A stretch of 64,000 nt of DNA from JAOTZA01 sp965224065 (GTDB taxonomy: Bacteria; Acidobacteriota; Thermoanaerobaculia; Multivoradales; JAHEKO01): positions 2,790,001-2,854,000 of the forward strand of contig CBDCYF010000005.1 of NCBI GenBank assembly GCA_965224065.1, read 5' to 3'. Positions 7,426-15,712 of the stretch are shown here, one piece after another (the first letter of the stretch is position 1; each line of letters starts with the position of its first letter). The notes below the pieces were generated by a model, which did no database searches, was not told the DNA's origin, and was given only the letters and a program-made list of their open reading frames with translations. Made by a program: the position numbers and the translations under genes.

Positions 7426-9429
7426 CTACCCGGCCGGAAAATCGACTCGGATAAACGTGTACATCCGGCCGGCCACGCCGTCTCGGACCGCGGGCCGGAA
7501 GGTCGCTCCCTTGGCGGCTGCCATCGCGGCCTCCTTGAGCTTGCGCTTGAACGATGGGCGCTTGACGCTGGTCGAGAGCACCTTGCCGTGCTCGTCCACC
7601 AGCGCGGTGACCATAATGGTCGTCGCGGTCCTTGGCGGTCCGTCTTCGAGCTTTGGTGGCGGGAGATGGAGGAGCACCGGTGGGATCACACCGAGAGCCC
7701 CCGGTTGATAGACCTCCTGGGTACGGCCGCGAGGCGGCGGTCCTCCCCGCGGGTCGCCGGGTGGTGGCGGACGGTGCTCCGGCGGGGGTTGATCTCCGGG
7801 TGGCCCACCGGGCTGCGGCCGCCGGCCCTCCGGACCGGTTCCGGGTGGCCCGGCTTCCGGAGCGGGGCGGCCCGATGGGTCGGACGGCGGCGTCGGCTCG
7901 GCTCGAGGCGCGGATTCTTCGGGTGCGGGAATCGCCGCGGCTTCCGCTTCCGTAGGCGGTGGCTGCGGGACGGCGGTCAGCGCGAGATCGGCGTCGCCGG
8001 TCTCCGGGGTCCAGCGTTCCGCGGGATCCACGGCGACGGTCTCGCCACGCTCCGCCACCGCGTCGCCATCGCCATCGCCATCGCCACCGCCCCCGGATCT
8101 CCAAAGAAACCACCCGACGGCGGCGAGCGCGAGCAGCGCCGCCACTCCCAATCCGGCGGCTACCATCGGGAGCCGTTTCCCCTTTCCCGAGGCCGCGGGC
8201 GCCGGCTGGGTCGCTGGCGCCACCGTGGTGGGCTCGTCGGCCAGCATCTCGCGATACTTGGCGAGCTCCGGGACCTCGCCGTGCCGGGCCAGGGCCTTGT
8301 CCAGCAGCCGCTGGGCCTTGTTCTGCTTTCCGGCCGCCAGAATCTTGTCGATCTTGGCGGCATCCTTGGTGAGTTGCCGCAGGTCGACCGTCTTGGCCTT
8401 CTTTCCCGTCATTTCGGTGACCCGTGACGGTTCGGGTGTGGTGACCATGCCAAAGTCGCGATCCAGCCGGCTTTGGGTGGAGCCGGGCTCCTTGGATTCG
8501 GAGATCTTCGGCAACGCGACCGCCGTGGCGCGAATGGTCGTGTCGAGCTCGGTGCGGAGAGAGCTTTTTGGGTTCCGGAATCCCGTGAGCGCTTCCGCAA
8601 ATTCCATCGCGCTCGCGTGCCGGTTGTCGGGCTCTTTCTCGAGCGCCTTGAGCACGGCCTCGCGCAGCCCGGTCTCGATCCGGCCGTCTTTGTCCGTCTC
8701 GTCAAACGCGCGCGGAGCCTGGAAAAGATGGCAGCCGGCGAGCTCGGTAAAACTGTCGCCCTCGAAGGGGTACTCGCCGGTCAAGAGCTGGTAGAGCATC
8801 ACCCCGAACGAATAGATATCGCTTCGGTGGTCGAGCTCATCCGAGCCCGCCTTGGCCGAGAACTGCTCGGGCGAGCTGTAGCGGACCTTGCCGAGAAAAA
8901 CGCCGGTCTGTGTCAACTGGGCGACGGCTTCCAGGTTCTTGGCAATGCCCAAATCGATCAGCTTGACCACCGGACCGCCGGAGTGGTCCGAAGCCAGCAT
9001 GATGTTGTCCGGTGAGATGTCGCGGTGGACGAACTTCTGATCGTGGAGATAGCCCAGAGCTTCGAGTGCCTGGGTCGCGAGCGCGATCGTCAGGTCGACG
9101 CTCGGTGGCCCCGTGGCCTTCAAGACCGCGTTCAGCCCGACGCCGTCGATGAACTCCATGACGATGTAGGCGGTTCCCTCGTCGGTCACCGCGAAGTCGT
9201 AGAGCTGTGCGATGTTGGGGTGCTTGAGGCGAATCGCCATCTTCGCCTCGCGCAGGAAGCGGCGCTGTATCTCTTCCTTGGACGCCGCTTGGGGCCGCAG
9301 GACCTTGATGACCCGGATCTCCTCCAGCAGCCGGTGCTTGACCTTGTAGACCGAGCCGATGCCACCCTCCCCGATCTTGGCGAGGATCTCGTACTTGCCC
9401 TCGAGCATCTCCTGGAGCGGCATGGTCAT
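7426..9429 (-). CDS. Membrane-anchored Ser/Thr protein kinase with C-terminal TonB-like domain
   Basis: 667 aa. Residues 14-280 are a Pkn2-type kinase: Gly-rich loop GEGGIGSV, Lys42, catalytic HRDISPDN at 135-142, and DLG in place of DFG. A linker leads to one transmembrane helix near 421-443, then a Gly-Asp repeat, a long Pro/Glu-rich stretch that could span the periplasm, and about 70 residues resembling the TonB C-terminal fold (VDEHGKV, AMAAAKGATFRPA). The start is supported by AAGGGGGAA upstream. It converges on the FHA-bearing redox operon (51 nt between stops), which makes FHA proteins plausible partners. A TonB-like module as a kinase sensor domain is unusual. Confidence 0.88.
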   Translation of the reverse strand: MTMPLQEMLEGKYEILAKIGEGGIGSVYKVKHRLLEEIRVIKVLRPQAASKEEIQRRFLREAKMAIRLKHPNIAQLYDFAVTDEGTAYIVMEFIDGVGLNAVLKATGPPSVDLTIALATQALEALGYLHDQKFVHRDISPDNIMLASDHSGGPVVKLIDLGIAKNLEAVAQLTQTGVFLGKVRYSSPEQFSAKAGSDELDHRSDIYSFGVMLYQLLTGEYPFEGDSFTELAGCHLFQAPRAFDETDKDGRIETGLREAVLKALEKEPDNRHASAMEFAEALTGFRNPKSSLRTELDTTIRATAVALPKISESKEPGSTQSRLDRDFGMVTTPEPSRVTEMTGKKAKTVDLRQLTKDAAKIDKILAAGKQNKAQRLLDKALARHGEVPELAKYREMLADEPTTVAPATQPAPAASGKGKRLPMVAAGLGVAALLALAAVGWFLWRSGGGGDGDGDGDAVAERGETVAVDPAERWTPETGDADLALTAVPQPPPTEAEAAAIPAPEESAPRAEPTPPSDPSGRPAPEAGPPGTGPEGRRPQPGGPPGDQPPPEHRPPPPGDPRGGPPPRGRTQEVYQPGALGVIPPVLLHLPPPKLEDGPPRTATTIMVTALVDEHGKVLSTSVKRPSFKRKLKEAAMAAAKGATFRPAVRDGVAGRMYTFIRVDFPAG

Positions 9430-9508
9430 CGTGAAACTTCCCCCTTGTCGGCCGTAAGCCGGTCGATCATCTTATCTTAAGGCAGTTTGTTAGATGTCGA
9501 TAAGCGCA

Positions 9509-10027
9509 TCAGAGGTCGTTGATTTCGCGGTCGACATACGCCTGCCAATCTTCGATCTCGCGATGCCGGGTCGCGATCTCGTGTTGGAGACGCGTGATCG
9601 TCGCGAGCGGATTGGCCACTCGCTCGCCGGCGAGCTCGAGCTCGGTCTCGAGCTGGCGCAGGTTGAACCTCATCGAGTTCTCGTCGGCGCCCTCGGCTTC
9701 CGCGCGCTCTTGCAGGGTCTCGAGCTGCGATTCGAGGCGCGTCTGGTTTTCCACCGCCTTGTCGTAGTCCGTTTGAGCGGCGCGCAGCCGGCCCTCCAGT
9801 TCGTTGAGACGGCTGTGGCTGATGTCGACGCGCTTCATCAGGAGGTCGAGACGCGAGCCTTCGATCTGCCGTTCCATGGCGTCGGCGATGCGCCCGAGGG
9901 CGTCGGCGATCTCCGCCAGAGCGAGTGATTGCGCTTCACCCGAGGGCGCCGTTTGAGCGTGGAGGGGAGAAGTAGTGGCCAGGGCCCCGAGGGCGATCGC
10001 CATGGCAAAACCGGCGGTGGGCTTCAT
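9509..10027 (-). CDS. Exported coiled-coil protein of unknown function
   Basis: 172 aa with a clear Sec signal peptide, probably cut after PLHAQ. The mature part is almost wholly helical and charged, with heptad-like patterns from about residue 35 to 170 (for example NELEGRLRAAQTDYDKAVEN), so it should form a periplasmic coiled coil. It has no Cys, no membrane anchor and no enzyme motif. It lies 79 nt upstream of the Ser/Thr kinase in the same direction and may share its transcript. No function can be assigned. Confidence 0.7.
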   Translation of the reverse strand: MKPTAGFAMAIALGALATTSPLHAQTAPSGEAQSLALAEIADALGRIADAMERQIEGSRLDLLMKRVDISHSRLNELEGRLRAAQTDYDKAVENQTRLESQLETLQERAEAEGADENSMRFNLRQLETELELAGERVANPLATITRLQHEIATRHREIEDWQAYVDREINDL

Positions 10028-10124
10028 CGGAAACTCCTTTCGTCAGGCATTGCTCGAGCTCCTCTTGCTTCGAGGTTGTTAGTCTAGCCTCGGACAATGT
10101 CGATCTCGTTGTGAGGATTTATTG

Positions 10125-10862
10125 ATGGCCGAATTGGCTGCGCAGCCGGTGTTCCTGACGGCCAAATGGCGTTGGCTGGTGATGCTCAACTACGACATCG
10201 ATCCGGGGGTGTTGGCCCAGTACGTGCCGCGCGGGACGGAGCTCGATACCCGGGGTGACACGACATACGTCAGTCTTGTTGCTTTCCGGTTTCTCGACAC
10301 CCGCGTCAAGGGTCTGGTGATTCCGTTCCACCGGGACTTTGAGGAAATCAACTTGCGCTTCTACGTACGGCGGCGTGGGCCCGAAGGCTGGCGCCGGGGG
10401 GTCGTGTTTGTCCGCGAGGTCGTGCCACGGTGGGCCGTCGCTTCGGTTGCAAGATGGCTCTACAACGAAAACTATGTGGCGTGCCCGACGCGATCGACGA
10501 TCGTCGAGCCTACCGACGACCGGGCCGGACGAGTCGAGTATGGATGGAAATCGGGCGGCAGGTGGTTGTCCGTCTCGGCGAAGGCGACCGGCCGTCCGAG
10601 CACGCCGCCGCCCGGCTCCTTGGAAGAGTTCATCGCGGAGCACTATTGGGGTTACACGGTTCAGCGCGACGGCGGAACGGTCGAGTACCAGGTCGAACAC
10701 CCGCAGTGGGACGTATGGGCCGCCGAAGAGCCGGAAGCCGCCGGCGATTTTGGGAGTTTCTATGGATCGGAATTCGCCTCGGCTTTGGCGGGGACGCCCA
10801 GCTCCGCTTTTATTGCCGACGGATCCTCGGTGATCGTACGGAAGGGAGGTCGAATCGATTGA
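10125..10862 (+). CDS. YqjF family (DUF2071) protein
   Basis: 245 aa. The N-terminal pattern (VFLTAKWRWLVMLNYDIDP, VPRGTELD, YVSLVAFRFLDTRV) and the later LRFYVRR match the DUF2071/YqjF family, a cytosolic beta-rich, acetoacetate-decarboxylase-like fold of unknown reaction. ATG at 10125 is preferred over the adjacent TTG because GTGAGGA lies at a good distance. It stands alone; the next gene starts 54 nt downstream. Length is normal for the family. Confidence 0.8.
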   Translation: MAELAAQPVFLTAKWRWLVMLNYDIDPGVLAQYVPRGTELDTRGDTTYVSLVAFRFLDTRVKGLVIPFHRDFEEINLRFYVRRRGPEGWRRGVVFVREVVPRWAVASVARWLYNENYVACPTRSTIVEPTDDRAGRVEYGWKSGGRWLSVSAKATGRPSTPPPGSLEEFIAEHYWGYTVQRDGGTVEYQVEHPQWDVWAAEEPEAAGDFGSFYGSEFASALAGTPSSAFIADGSSVIVRKGGRID

Positions 10863-10916
10863 CAAGCCGTCTGACCCTCTACGTCTTGGGACGTATACAA
10901 AAGAATGGAGAAACTG

Positions 10917-11189
10917 ATGCCGAAGTATGTGATCGAACGAGAACTTCCGGGAGCCGGCGATTTGAGCTTCGAGGACTTAAAGGGCGTCTCCCAGAAGTCC
11001 TGCAGCGTGCTCCACGAGCTGGGTCCCGAGATTAGCTGGATTCAGAGCTACGTCACGGACGATAAGATCTACTGCGTTTACGTCGCACCAAACGAGGATC
11101 TCGTACGAGAGCACGCCGAAAAAGGCGGCTTCCCGGCGAACCGGATATCTGAGGTGAGGTCGGTGATTGACCCCACCACAGCGGAATGA
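10917..11189 (+). CDS. DUF4242 family small protein
   Basis: 90 aa. The start MPKYVIERELPGAG and the pattern SWIQSYVTDDKIYCVYVAP match DUF4242 (SCO4226-type) ferredoxin-like-fold proteins, for which a nickel-binding member is known. ATG at 10917 is chosen over 10905 because GGAG sits 6 nt upstream and the family normally begins at this Met. Likely cytosolic; function unknown. Confidence 0.75.
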   Translation: MPKYVIERELPGAGDLSFEDLKGVSQKSCSVLHELGPEISWIQSYVTDDKIYCVYVAPNEDLVREHAEKGGFPANRISEVRSVIDPTTAE

Positions 11190-11244
11190 GGAATAAATCA
11201 GCTTCGCGAAGTGGATCTGTCCGGGTAACAGTCTAGGAGTCAAT

Positions 11245-11574
11245 ATGGCCTATAACGAGAAGCTGGCGGATCGAGTCCGCGCCGCGCTCGCCCGCCGGCG
11301 AGGGGTGTCGGAAAAGAAGATGTTCGGGGGCATCGCCTTTCTGGCCCGCGGCCACATGTTCTGTGGCGTCAACGGCGACGACCTGATGGTGCGGGTGGGC
11401 CCGGCGGCCTACGAAAAGAGCTTGTCCCGCGCCCATGTGCGCGAGATGGATTTCACCGGTCGGCCCCTCAAGGGGATGGTCTATGTTGGTCCGGCCGGCG
11501 TTCGAACGGCCAAACAGCTCCGGTCTTGGGTCGACCGCGGGCTGGAGTTTGCTCGCTCGCTGCCGCCCAAGTAG
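11245..11574 (+). CDS. TfoX/Sxy N-terminal domain protein
   Basis: 109 aa. EKKMFGGIAFLARGHMFCGV and LMVRVGP are typical of the TfoX N-terminal domain, here alone as in many non-competent bacteria, so a competence role should not be assumed. AGGAG sits 5 nt before the ATG. Basic, with no signal peptide, so presumably cytosolic. Full length for stand-alone members. Confidence 0.8.
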   Translation: MAYNEKLADRVRAALARRRGVSEKKMFGGIAFLARGHMFCGVNGDDLMVRVGPAAYEKSLSRAHVREMDFTGRPLKGMVYVGPAGVRTAKQLRSWVDRGLEFARSLPPK

Positions 11575-11643
11575 CCTGGCGCCTGGTGCGGTGAAACAGC
11601 GGACGCTGTGTGAGCACTCCACCGGTCGGGTAGCCTCTGAGCT

Positions 11644-12147
11644 ATGCGGATCCGAGCCGAGCGAGAAGAAGACCAATCGACGATTTACGCGGTAAACGCC
11701 TCGGCCTTTGAAACCAAGACCGAGGCCGATTTGGTGGACAATCTCCGAGCGCGGGCTTCTCCGATCGTCTCCCTGGTGGCCGAGGACCAGGGCGCGGTTG
11801 TTGGACACATCCTGTTTTCTCCCGTAACGGTGATCGGTGACGCCGCTCCCGAATCGATGGGACTCGCTCCGATGGCGGTCGCCCCGGGGCGGCAGCGCCA
11901 GGGAATCGGAACGGCGCTGGTGCGCTCGGGCCTGGAGCGTTGCCGCGACCTTGGAATCAGGGCGGTGTTCGTCCTCGGTCACCCCGATTACTATCCTCGC
12001 TTTGGCTTTGCGCCGTCCGTTCGATTCGGTCTCCGCAGCGAATACGAAGTCCCCGAGGAAGTCTTTATGGCCTTGGAGCTCGAGCCCGGTTCTCTCGACT
12101 CCGCCAGCGGCGCCGTGCGGTACCATGCCGCCTTCAGCGAGGCCTGA
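11644..12147 (+). CDS. GNAT family N-acetyltransferase (YhbS-like)
   Basis: 167 aa. The acetyl-CoA pyrophosphate loop is visible as GRQRQGIGTALV (about residues 80-91), preceded by the beta-4 strand LAPMAVAP and followed by VLGHPDYYPRFGF, the characteristic segment of the YhbS subgroup. The substrate is unknown; relatives acetylate small molecules or protein N-termini. It stands in a run of unrelated short genes with no operon signal. Confidence 0.85.
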   Translation: MRIRAEREEDQSTIYAVNASAFETKTEADLVDNLRARASPIVSLVAEDQGAVVGHILFSPVTVIGDAAPESMGLAPMAVAPGRQRQGIGTALVRSGLERCRDLGIRAVFVLGHPDYYPRFGFAPSVRFGLRSEYEVPEEVFMALELEPGSLDSASGAVRYHAAFSEA

Positions 12148-12193
12148 CCGTGACGGGATTGCTCTGTTCGCCGCCGGCCCGTAGGCTCGGCGT

Positions 12194-12751
12194 ATGAGCG
12201 CTCCTTCGCCAAACGGCACCGTCACTGCGGTGAGCCGCAGCGCCACCCATACGATGAGCAAGCCCAACGCGAGCTCGATTCGGTTGCTCGCGGGTCTCGG
12301 CGTAGAGGGTGACGTTCACCTGGGCGAGACGGTCAAACACCGCTCGCGGGTGGCGAAAAATCCGCAAGCCCCCAATCTGCGCCAGGTCCATTTGATCCAC
12401 TCCGAGCTGCACGAGGAGCTCCGGACGGCGGGATTCGAAGTGGAGCCGGGCGAGATGGGGGAGAACGTGACCACCCGGGGCGTCGATTTACTCGGATTGC
12501 CGACCGGATCCCGGCTGCGGCTCGGCGACGCCGCGGTGGTCGAGGTCACCGGTCTGAGAAACCCTTGTTCGCAGCTCGACGGGCTGTGGCCGGGTCTGAT
12601 GGCCGCGACCCTGGGGCGCGATGAAGAGGGCCAGCTCGTCCGCAAGGCCGGGGTGATGGGTGTCGTCTTGGCCGGCGGGGAGGTTCGCCCGGGCGACCCG
12701 ATCGTTGTCGAGCCACCCTCGGGAGCACGCCGGGGACTGGAGCCGGTCTAA
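12194..12751 (+). CDS. MOSC domain protein
   Basis: 185 aa. The order LGVEGDVH, then RQVHLIH, then GENVTTRGVDL, then LRNPCSQLD is that of MOSC domains (molybdenum cofactor sulfurase C-terminal family). The Cys in NPC is the conserved residue, proposed to carry sulfur in the family. It is a stand-alone MOSC without the N-terminal beta-barrel partner, like YiiM-type proteins that reduce N-hydroxylated substrates with Moco. The product is inferred from family only. Confidence 0.82.
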   Translation: MSAPSPNGTVTAVSRSATHTMSKPNASSIRLLAGLGVEGDVHLGETVKHRSRVAKNPQAPNLRQVHLIHSELHEELRTAGFEVEPGEMGENVTTRGVDLLGLPTGSRLRLGDAAVVEVTGLRNPCSQLDGLWPGLMAATLGRDEEGQLVRKAGVMGVVLAGGEVRPGDPIVVEPPSGARRGLEPV

Positions 12752-12767
12752 CTGTCAGCGACGTCTT

Positions 12768-13259
12768 ATGCGCGAGTCGGAGCGCAGCCCGAGTGCCCTT
12801 CGGGTACAGACTGTTCTCGATCGACACGGTCTGGACTGCCGGGTCGTCGAGTTGCCCGAGTCGACGCGCTCGGCGCTGGAGGCCGCCCGAGCGGTCGGCT
12901 GCGATGTAGCGCAGATCGCAAAGTCGCTTGTGTTCCGCGGCTCCGGGAGCGATGAGGCGCTTCTCGTGATCGCGAGCGGCGCCAACCGGGTATCGGAGAA
13001 AAAGCTCGCCGGCCTGGCGGGTGAAGGCATCCTCAAGGCCGACGCGGACTTTGTGCGCCAGCGGACGGGGTTTGCGATCGGCGGTGTCGCCCCGATCGGT
13101 CACGCTATTCCGTTGCGGATCTGGATCGACCGCGATCTGCTCGACCACCAGACGGTCTACGCCGCGGCGGGGACTCCGCGATCGTTGTTCTCGATCCGCC
13201 CGGCGGACCTTGTCGAGGTGACCGGTGCCCAGGTGGCCGACGTGGCTGAGGTCCCGTAG
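12768..13259 (+). CDS. YbaK/EbsC family Cys-tRNA(Pro) deacylase-like protein
   Basis: 163 aa from ATG at 12768, 16 nt after the MOSC gene. It has the YbaK/ProX fold signature: VAQIAKSLVF with the conserved Lys, the glycine-rich IGGVAPIGH loop, and LIVIASGANRVSEKKL-like central segment. Such proteins hydrolyse mischarged aminoacyl-tRNA in trans. Which aminoacyl-tRNA is edited cannot be told from sequence. Complete single-domain length. Confidence 0.82.
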   Translation: MRESERSPSALRVQTVLDRHGLDCRVVELPESTRSALEAARAVGCDVAQIAKSLVFRGSGSDEALLVIASGANRVSEKKLAGLAGEGILKADADFVRQRTGFAIGGVAPIGHAIPLRIWIDRDLLDHQTVYAAAGTPRSLFSIRPADLVEVTGAQVADVAEVP

Positions 13260-13273
13260 GGCCGGTGCGAGCG

Positions 13274-14251
13274 ATGGAGGCGGTGTGCACCATCTGCTGC
13301 GCGGCGAAACGCCAGGACGAAGGCCTGCTACCCGCCCGGCAACGCTATCTGAGCCCACGGATCGCACAGGTGGGCGCCGAGAGTCGCGACACCGGCAGGC
13401 CGTTTCTGATTCTGTCGGGTGAGCTCGGACTGATTGGCGCCGACGAGAAGATCCCCTGGTACGAAAACCTCCTGACTCGAGAATCGGTTTCGGAGCTCGT
13501 GTCCCGTGTGATCGGCCAGCTCGGCGAGTGCGAGATCGAGCGACTCAGATTTTTCTCCCGGGCGAGGGACACGCCGGGATGGGCGCCGTACGTCGAAGTG
13601 ATCGAACGCGCTTGCGCAGAGGCGGGTGTCGCGCTGACCTTCTGTGACTACGATCTTTGTGAGCGTCTCCTGGAGCTTGCCGAGAGGGACCGGCAAACAC
13701 GCAACCGGCTGGCGACGAGCGGCGAGCTGTTCGACGGCTATCAGCCGGAGATGGAGAGAGTGCACGTCGAGAACGCGGCCGTGCTCGAGAAAGCGATCGA
13801 GAAGCACGGCTGGCCCGGCGAGTCGGTGGTCGGGCGCCGCGCCTCGGAGGCCGCCTGGCTGGTCGCGCAGCACGCCATCTCGTTGCCGTCGTTTCAAAAA
13901 AAGTGCCTCGCGCTGCTGCGCGGAGCGGTCGAGGCGGGAGAAGCGCCGCCGGCCCAGGCGGCGTACCTGTTCGATCGCATTCGGTTCAATCAACGACGGC
14001 CGCAGCGTTTTGGGACGATCCTGGACTGGGACCGGGAAGGTCGATTGAGTCCGTGGGAGATCGAGGACGCAGGCGACGTCGAGACCCGCCGTCGGGAGAC
14101 CGGTCTGTCGCCACTTGCCGAGACCGTCGCCCAAGCGCGGGCGGAAGCGGCCGAGATCGGCGAATCGTCGACTCCGTCCGCCGACTACGCCCAACGGCAG
14201 CGCCGGATCGCGGAGTGGGCGCGCGCGGTGGGCTGGCTTCCGGACCGATAG
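13274..14251 (+). CDS. DUF6884-like domain fused to DUF6624-like domain
   Basis: 325 aa from ATG at 13274 (a GTG at 13265 is also possible). Residues 1-125 resemble DUF6884: an early CTICCAAK, then RYLSPRI, then LILSGELGLIGADEKIPWY. Residues 130-325 resemble DUF6624: ELAERDRQTR, QPEMERVHVENAAVL, KHGWPGESVVG, AAWLVAQHAI and a long helical tail. Both are uncharacterised; combining them in one chain is not something I recognise as standard. Cytosolic. No operon partner is clear; the next gene starts 12 nt downstream. Confidence 0.6.
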   Translation: MEAVCTICCAAKRQDEGLLPARQRYLSPRIAQVGAESRDTGRPFLILSGELGLIGADEKIPWYENLLTRESVSELVSRVIGQLGECEIERLRFFSRARDTPGWAPYVEVIERACAEAGVALTFCDYDLCERLLELAERDRQTRNRLATSGELFDGYQPEMERVHVENAAVLEKAIEKHGWPGESVVGRRASEAAWLVAQHAISLPSFQKKCLALLRGAVEAGEAPPAQAAYLFDRIRFNQRRPQRFGTILDWDREGRLSPWEIEDAGDVETRRRETGLSPLAETVAQARAEAAEIGESSTPSADYAQRQRRIAEWARAVGWLPDR

Positions 14252-14263
14252 TATCTAGTTCCC

Positions 14264-14809
14264 ATGGATATCGATCTCGACCAAGCCCGCGCGATCTTGG
14301 CTCGCACTCCCGCCGCTCTGGCGACGCTCCTGACCGGTCTGGACGAGGACTGGACGCACAGCAACGAGGGCGGAGAAAGCTGGAGCCCGTTTGACGTCGT
14401 CGGCCATTTGGTCCACGGCGAGAAGACCGACTGGATGGGGCGGATGCGGATCATTCTGGATCACGGGGAAGAACGGCCGTTCGACCCCTTCGATCGCTTC
14501 GCCCAGTTCGAGGACTCGAAGGGCAAGTCGCTCGAGGACCTCCTGGAAGAATTCGCGCAGCTACGGCGTTTGAACCTCCAGAAGCTTGACGACTGGGGGC
14601 TCACGAGCGAGGATTTCGACCGCCGCGGACGGCATCCAGCACTCGGGCAGGTGACCTTGGGCGAGCTTCTGGCGACCTGGGTGGCTCACGATCTAGGCCA
14701 CATCGCGCAGATCGCGCGGGTGATGGCCAAGCAGTATGGCGATCAGGTCGGCCCGTGGGAGGAATACCTGGGGGTTCTTAGGGACCGCGTCGAGAAAAGG
14801 AGCTCGTGA
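14264..14809 (+). CDS. DinB family protein
   Basis: 181 aa. A four-helix bundle with the metal-binding His pattern of the DinB/YfiT superfamily: GHLVHGEKTDW near residue 47 and WVAHDLGHIAQIARV near 146. WSPFDVVGHL and TLGELLATWVAHD are the usual conserved stretches. Relatives are damage-inducible proteins or metal-dependent thiol-S-transferases; substrate unknown. Its stop is one base before the msrA start, so the two are probably co-transcribed, which fits a thiol or oxidative-stress role. Confidence 0.83.
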   Translation: MDIDLDQARAILARTPAALATLLTGLDEDWTHSNEGGESWSPFDVVGHLVHGEKTDWMGRMRIILDHGEERPFDPFDRFAQFEDSKGKSLEDLLEEFAQLRRLNLQKLDDWGLTSEDFDRRGRHPALGQVTLGELLATWVAHDLGHIAQIARVMAKQYGDQVGPWEEYLGVLRDRVEKRSS

Positions 14810-14810
14810 G

Positions 14811-15281
14811 ATGGAGAAAGCCACTTTTGGTGCCGGTTGTTTTTGGGGCGTCGAGGCGACGTTTCGTCAGACCGAAGGCGTGCTGGACACGGCGGTCGGC
14901 TACATGGGGGGCACGCTCGAGAACCCGACCTACAAGGACGTCTGCACCGACACCACCGGCCACGCCGAAGTCGTCGATGTGGATTTCGACCCCGAGAAGG
15001 TCTCCTACGAGACACTGCTCGAGGTCTTTTGGTCGAACCACGATCCGACGACCTTGAACCGACAGGGGCCGGACGTCGGCTCCCAGTATCGCTCGGCGGT
15101 TTTCTTTCATTCGGACGAGCAGCGCGTGGCGGCCGAACGGGTCAAGGAACGGCTCGTGGCGAGCGGGCGCTTCTCGAATACGATCGTGACCGAGATCGAG
15201 CCGGCCGCGACCTTCTACCGCGCCGAGGACTACCACCAGCGTTACCTCGAGAAGCGCGGGCTGGCGAGCTGTCACATCTGA
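14811..15281 (+). CDS. msrA: Peptide methionine sulfoxide reductase MsrA
   Basis: 156 aa. Catalytic motif GAGCFWG with the nucleophilic Cys at residue 10, plus VGYMGG, DTTGHAEVV, FWSNHDPTTLNRQGPDVGSQYRS and YHQRYL in order. It reduces methionine-S-sulfoxide in free and protein form. A second Cys near the C-terminus (ASCHI) could be the resolving residue. It begins immediately after the DinB-family gene; a GGAG lies just upstream. Cytosolic because no signal peptide is present. Confidence 0.95.
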   Translation: MEKATFGAGCFWGVEATFRQTEGVLDTAVGYMGGTLENPTYKDVCTDTTGHAEVVDVDFDPEKVSYETLLEVFWSNHDPTTLNRQGPDVGSQYRSAVFFHSDEQRVAAERVKERLVASGRFSNTIVTEIEPAATFYRAEDYHQRYLEKRGLASCHI

Positions 15282-15327
15282 CGCGAGCCGTTTCTAGCTG
15301 GGGCCGGCCGGTCGCGAGGCCGCGGGT

Positions 15328-15708
15328 ATGACCATGCTTCCCGAGATCCTGGCGCAGCCGGCGTGGCTCCAACTGTGGATTCTCTGGTTGGTGGTCGTCA
15401 ACACCGCGAGCCTGTTCTTCCTGCGCCGTCACGAGGCCCGTTGGGTTCTCGCTGCATGGCTCGCGAATGCGGTCCTGATCACCGCGCTCTTTGAGTGGGG
15501 CGGCTACACGCGGTTTCTGGGGCTCTCGCACGTCATCTGCTGGACGCCGCTCTTGATCTATCTGTGGCGACGCAGAAGCGCTTGGTCCGGCCATGGTCGA
15601 TTCTCGATCTGGATCCGTGCGCTCTTTCTGACCAACCTGATCTCGCTGGCGATCGACTACCTCGACGTTGCCCGCTACCTGCTGGGTGATCGCGCTCCCC
15701 TGGCATAG
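15328..15708 (+). CDS. Small integral membrane protein
   Basis: 126 aa with about four hydrophobic helices and Arg-rich loops (LRRHEAR, LWRRRS). The pattern of short helices with Trp clusters (WLQLWILWLVVVN) resembles small inner-membrane proteins found in many GC-rich genomes, with no known function. ATG at 15328 or 15334 could be used. It ends just before the methyltransferase reading frame and may be coupled to it. Confidence 0.6.
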   Translation: MTMLPEILAQPAWLQLWILWLVVVNTASLFFLRRHEARWVLAAWLANAVLITALFEWGGYTRFLGLSHVICWTPLLIYLWRRRSAWSGHGRFSIWIRALFLTNLISLAIDYLDVARYLLGDRAPLA

Positions 15709-15712
15709 CTCG

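Noticed and set aside
8060..8092. GATGGC-type microsatellite in the kinase gene
   Set aside because: It codes for a short Gly-Asp linker and shows no sign of phase variation because its unit of six bases keeps the frame.
7399..8427. Plus-strand open frame over the kinase C-terminal half
   Set aside because: Arg/Gly-rich shadow of the Pro-rich part of the kinase; no start signal and no known domain.
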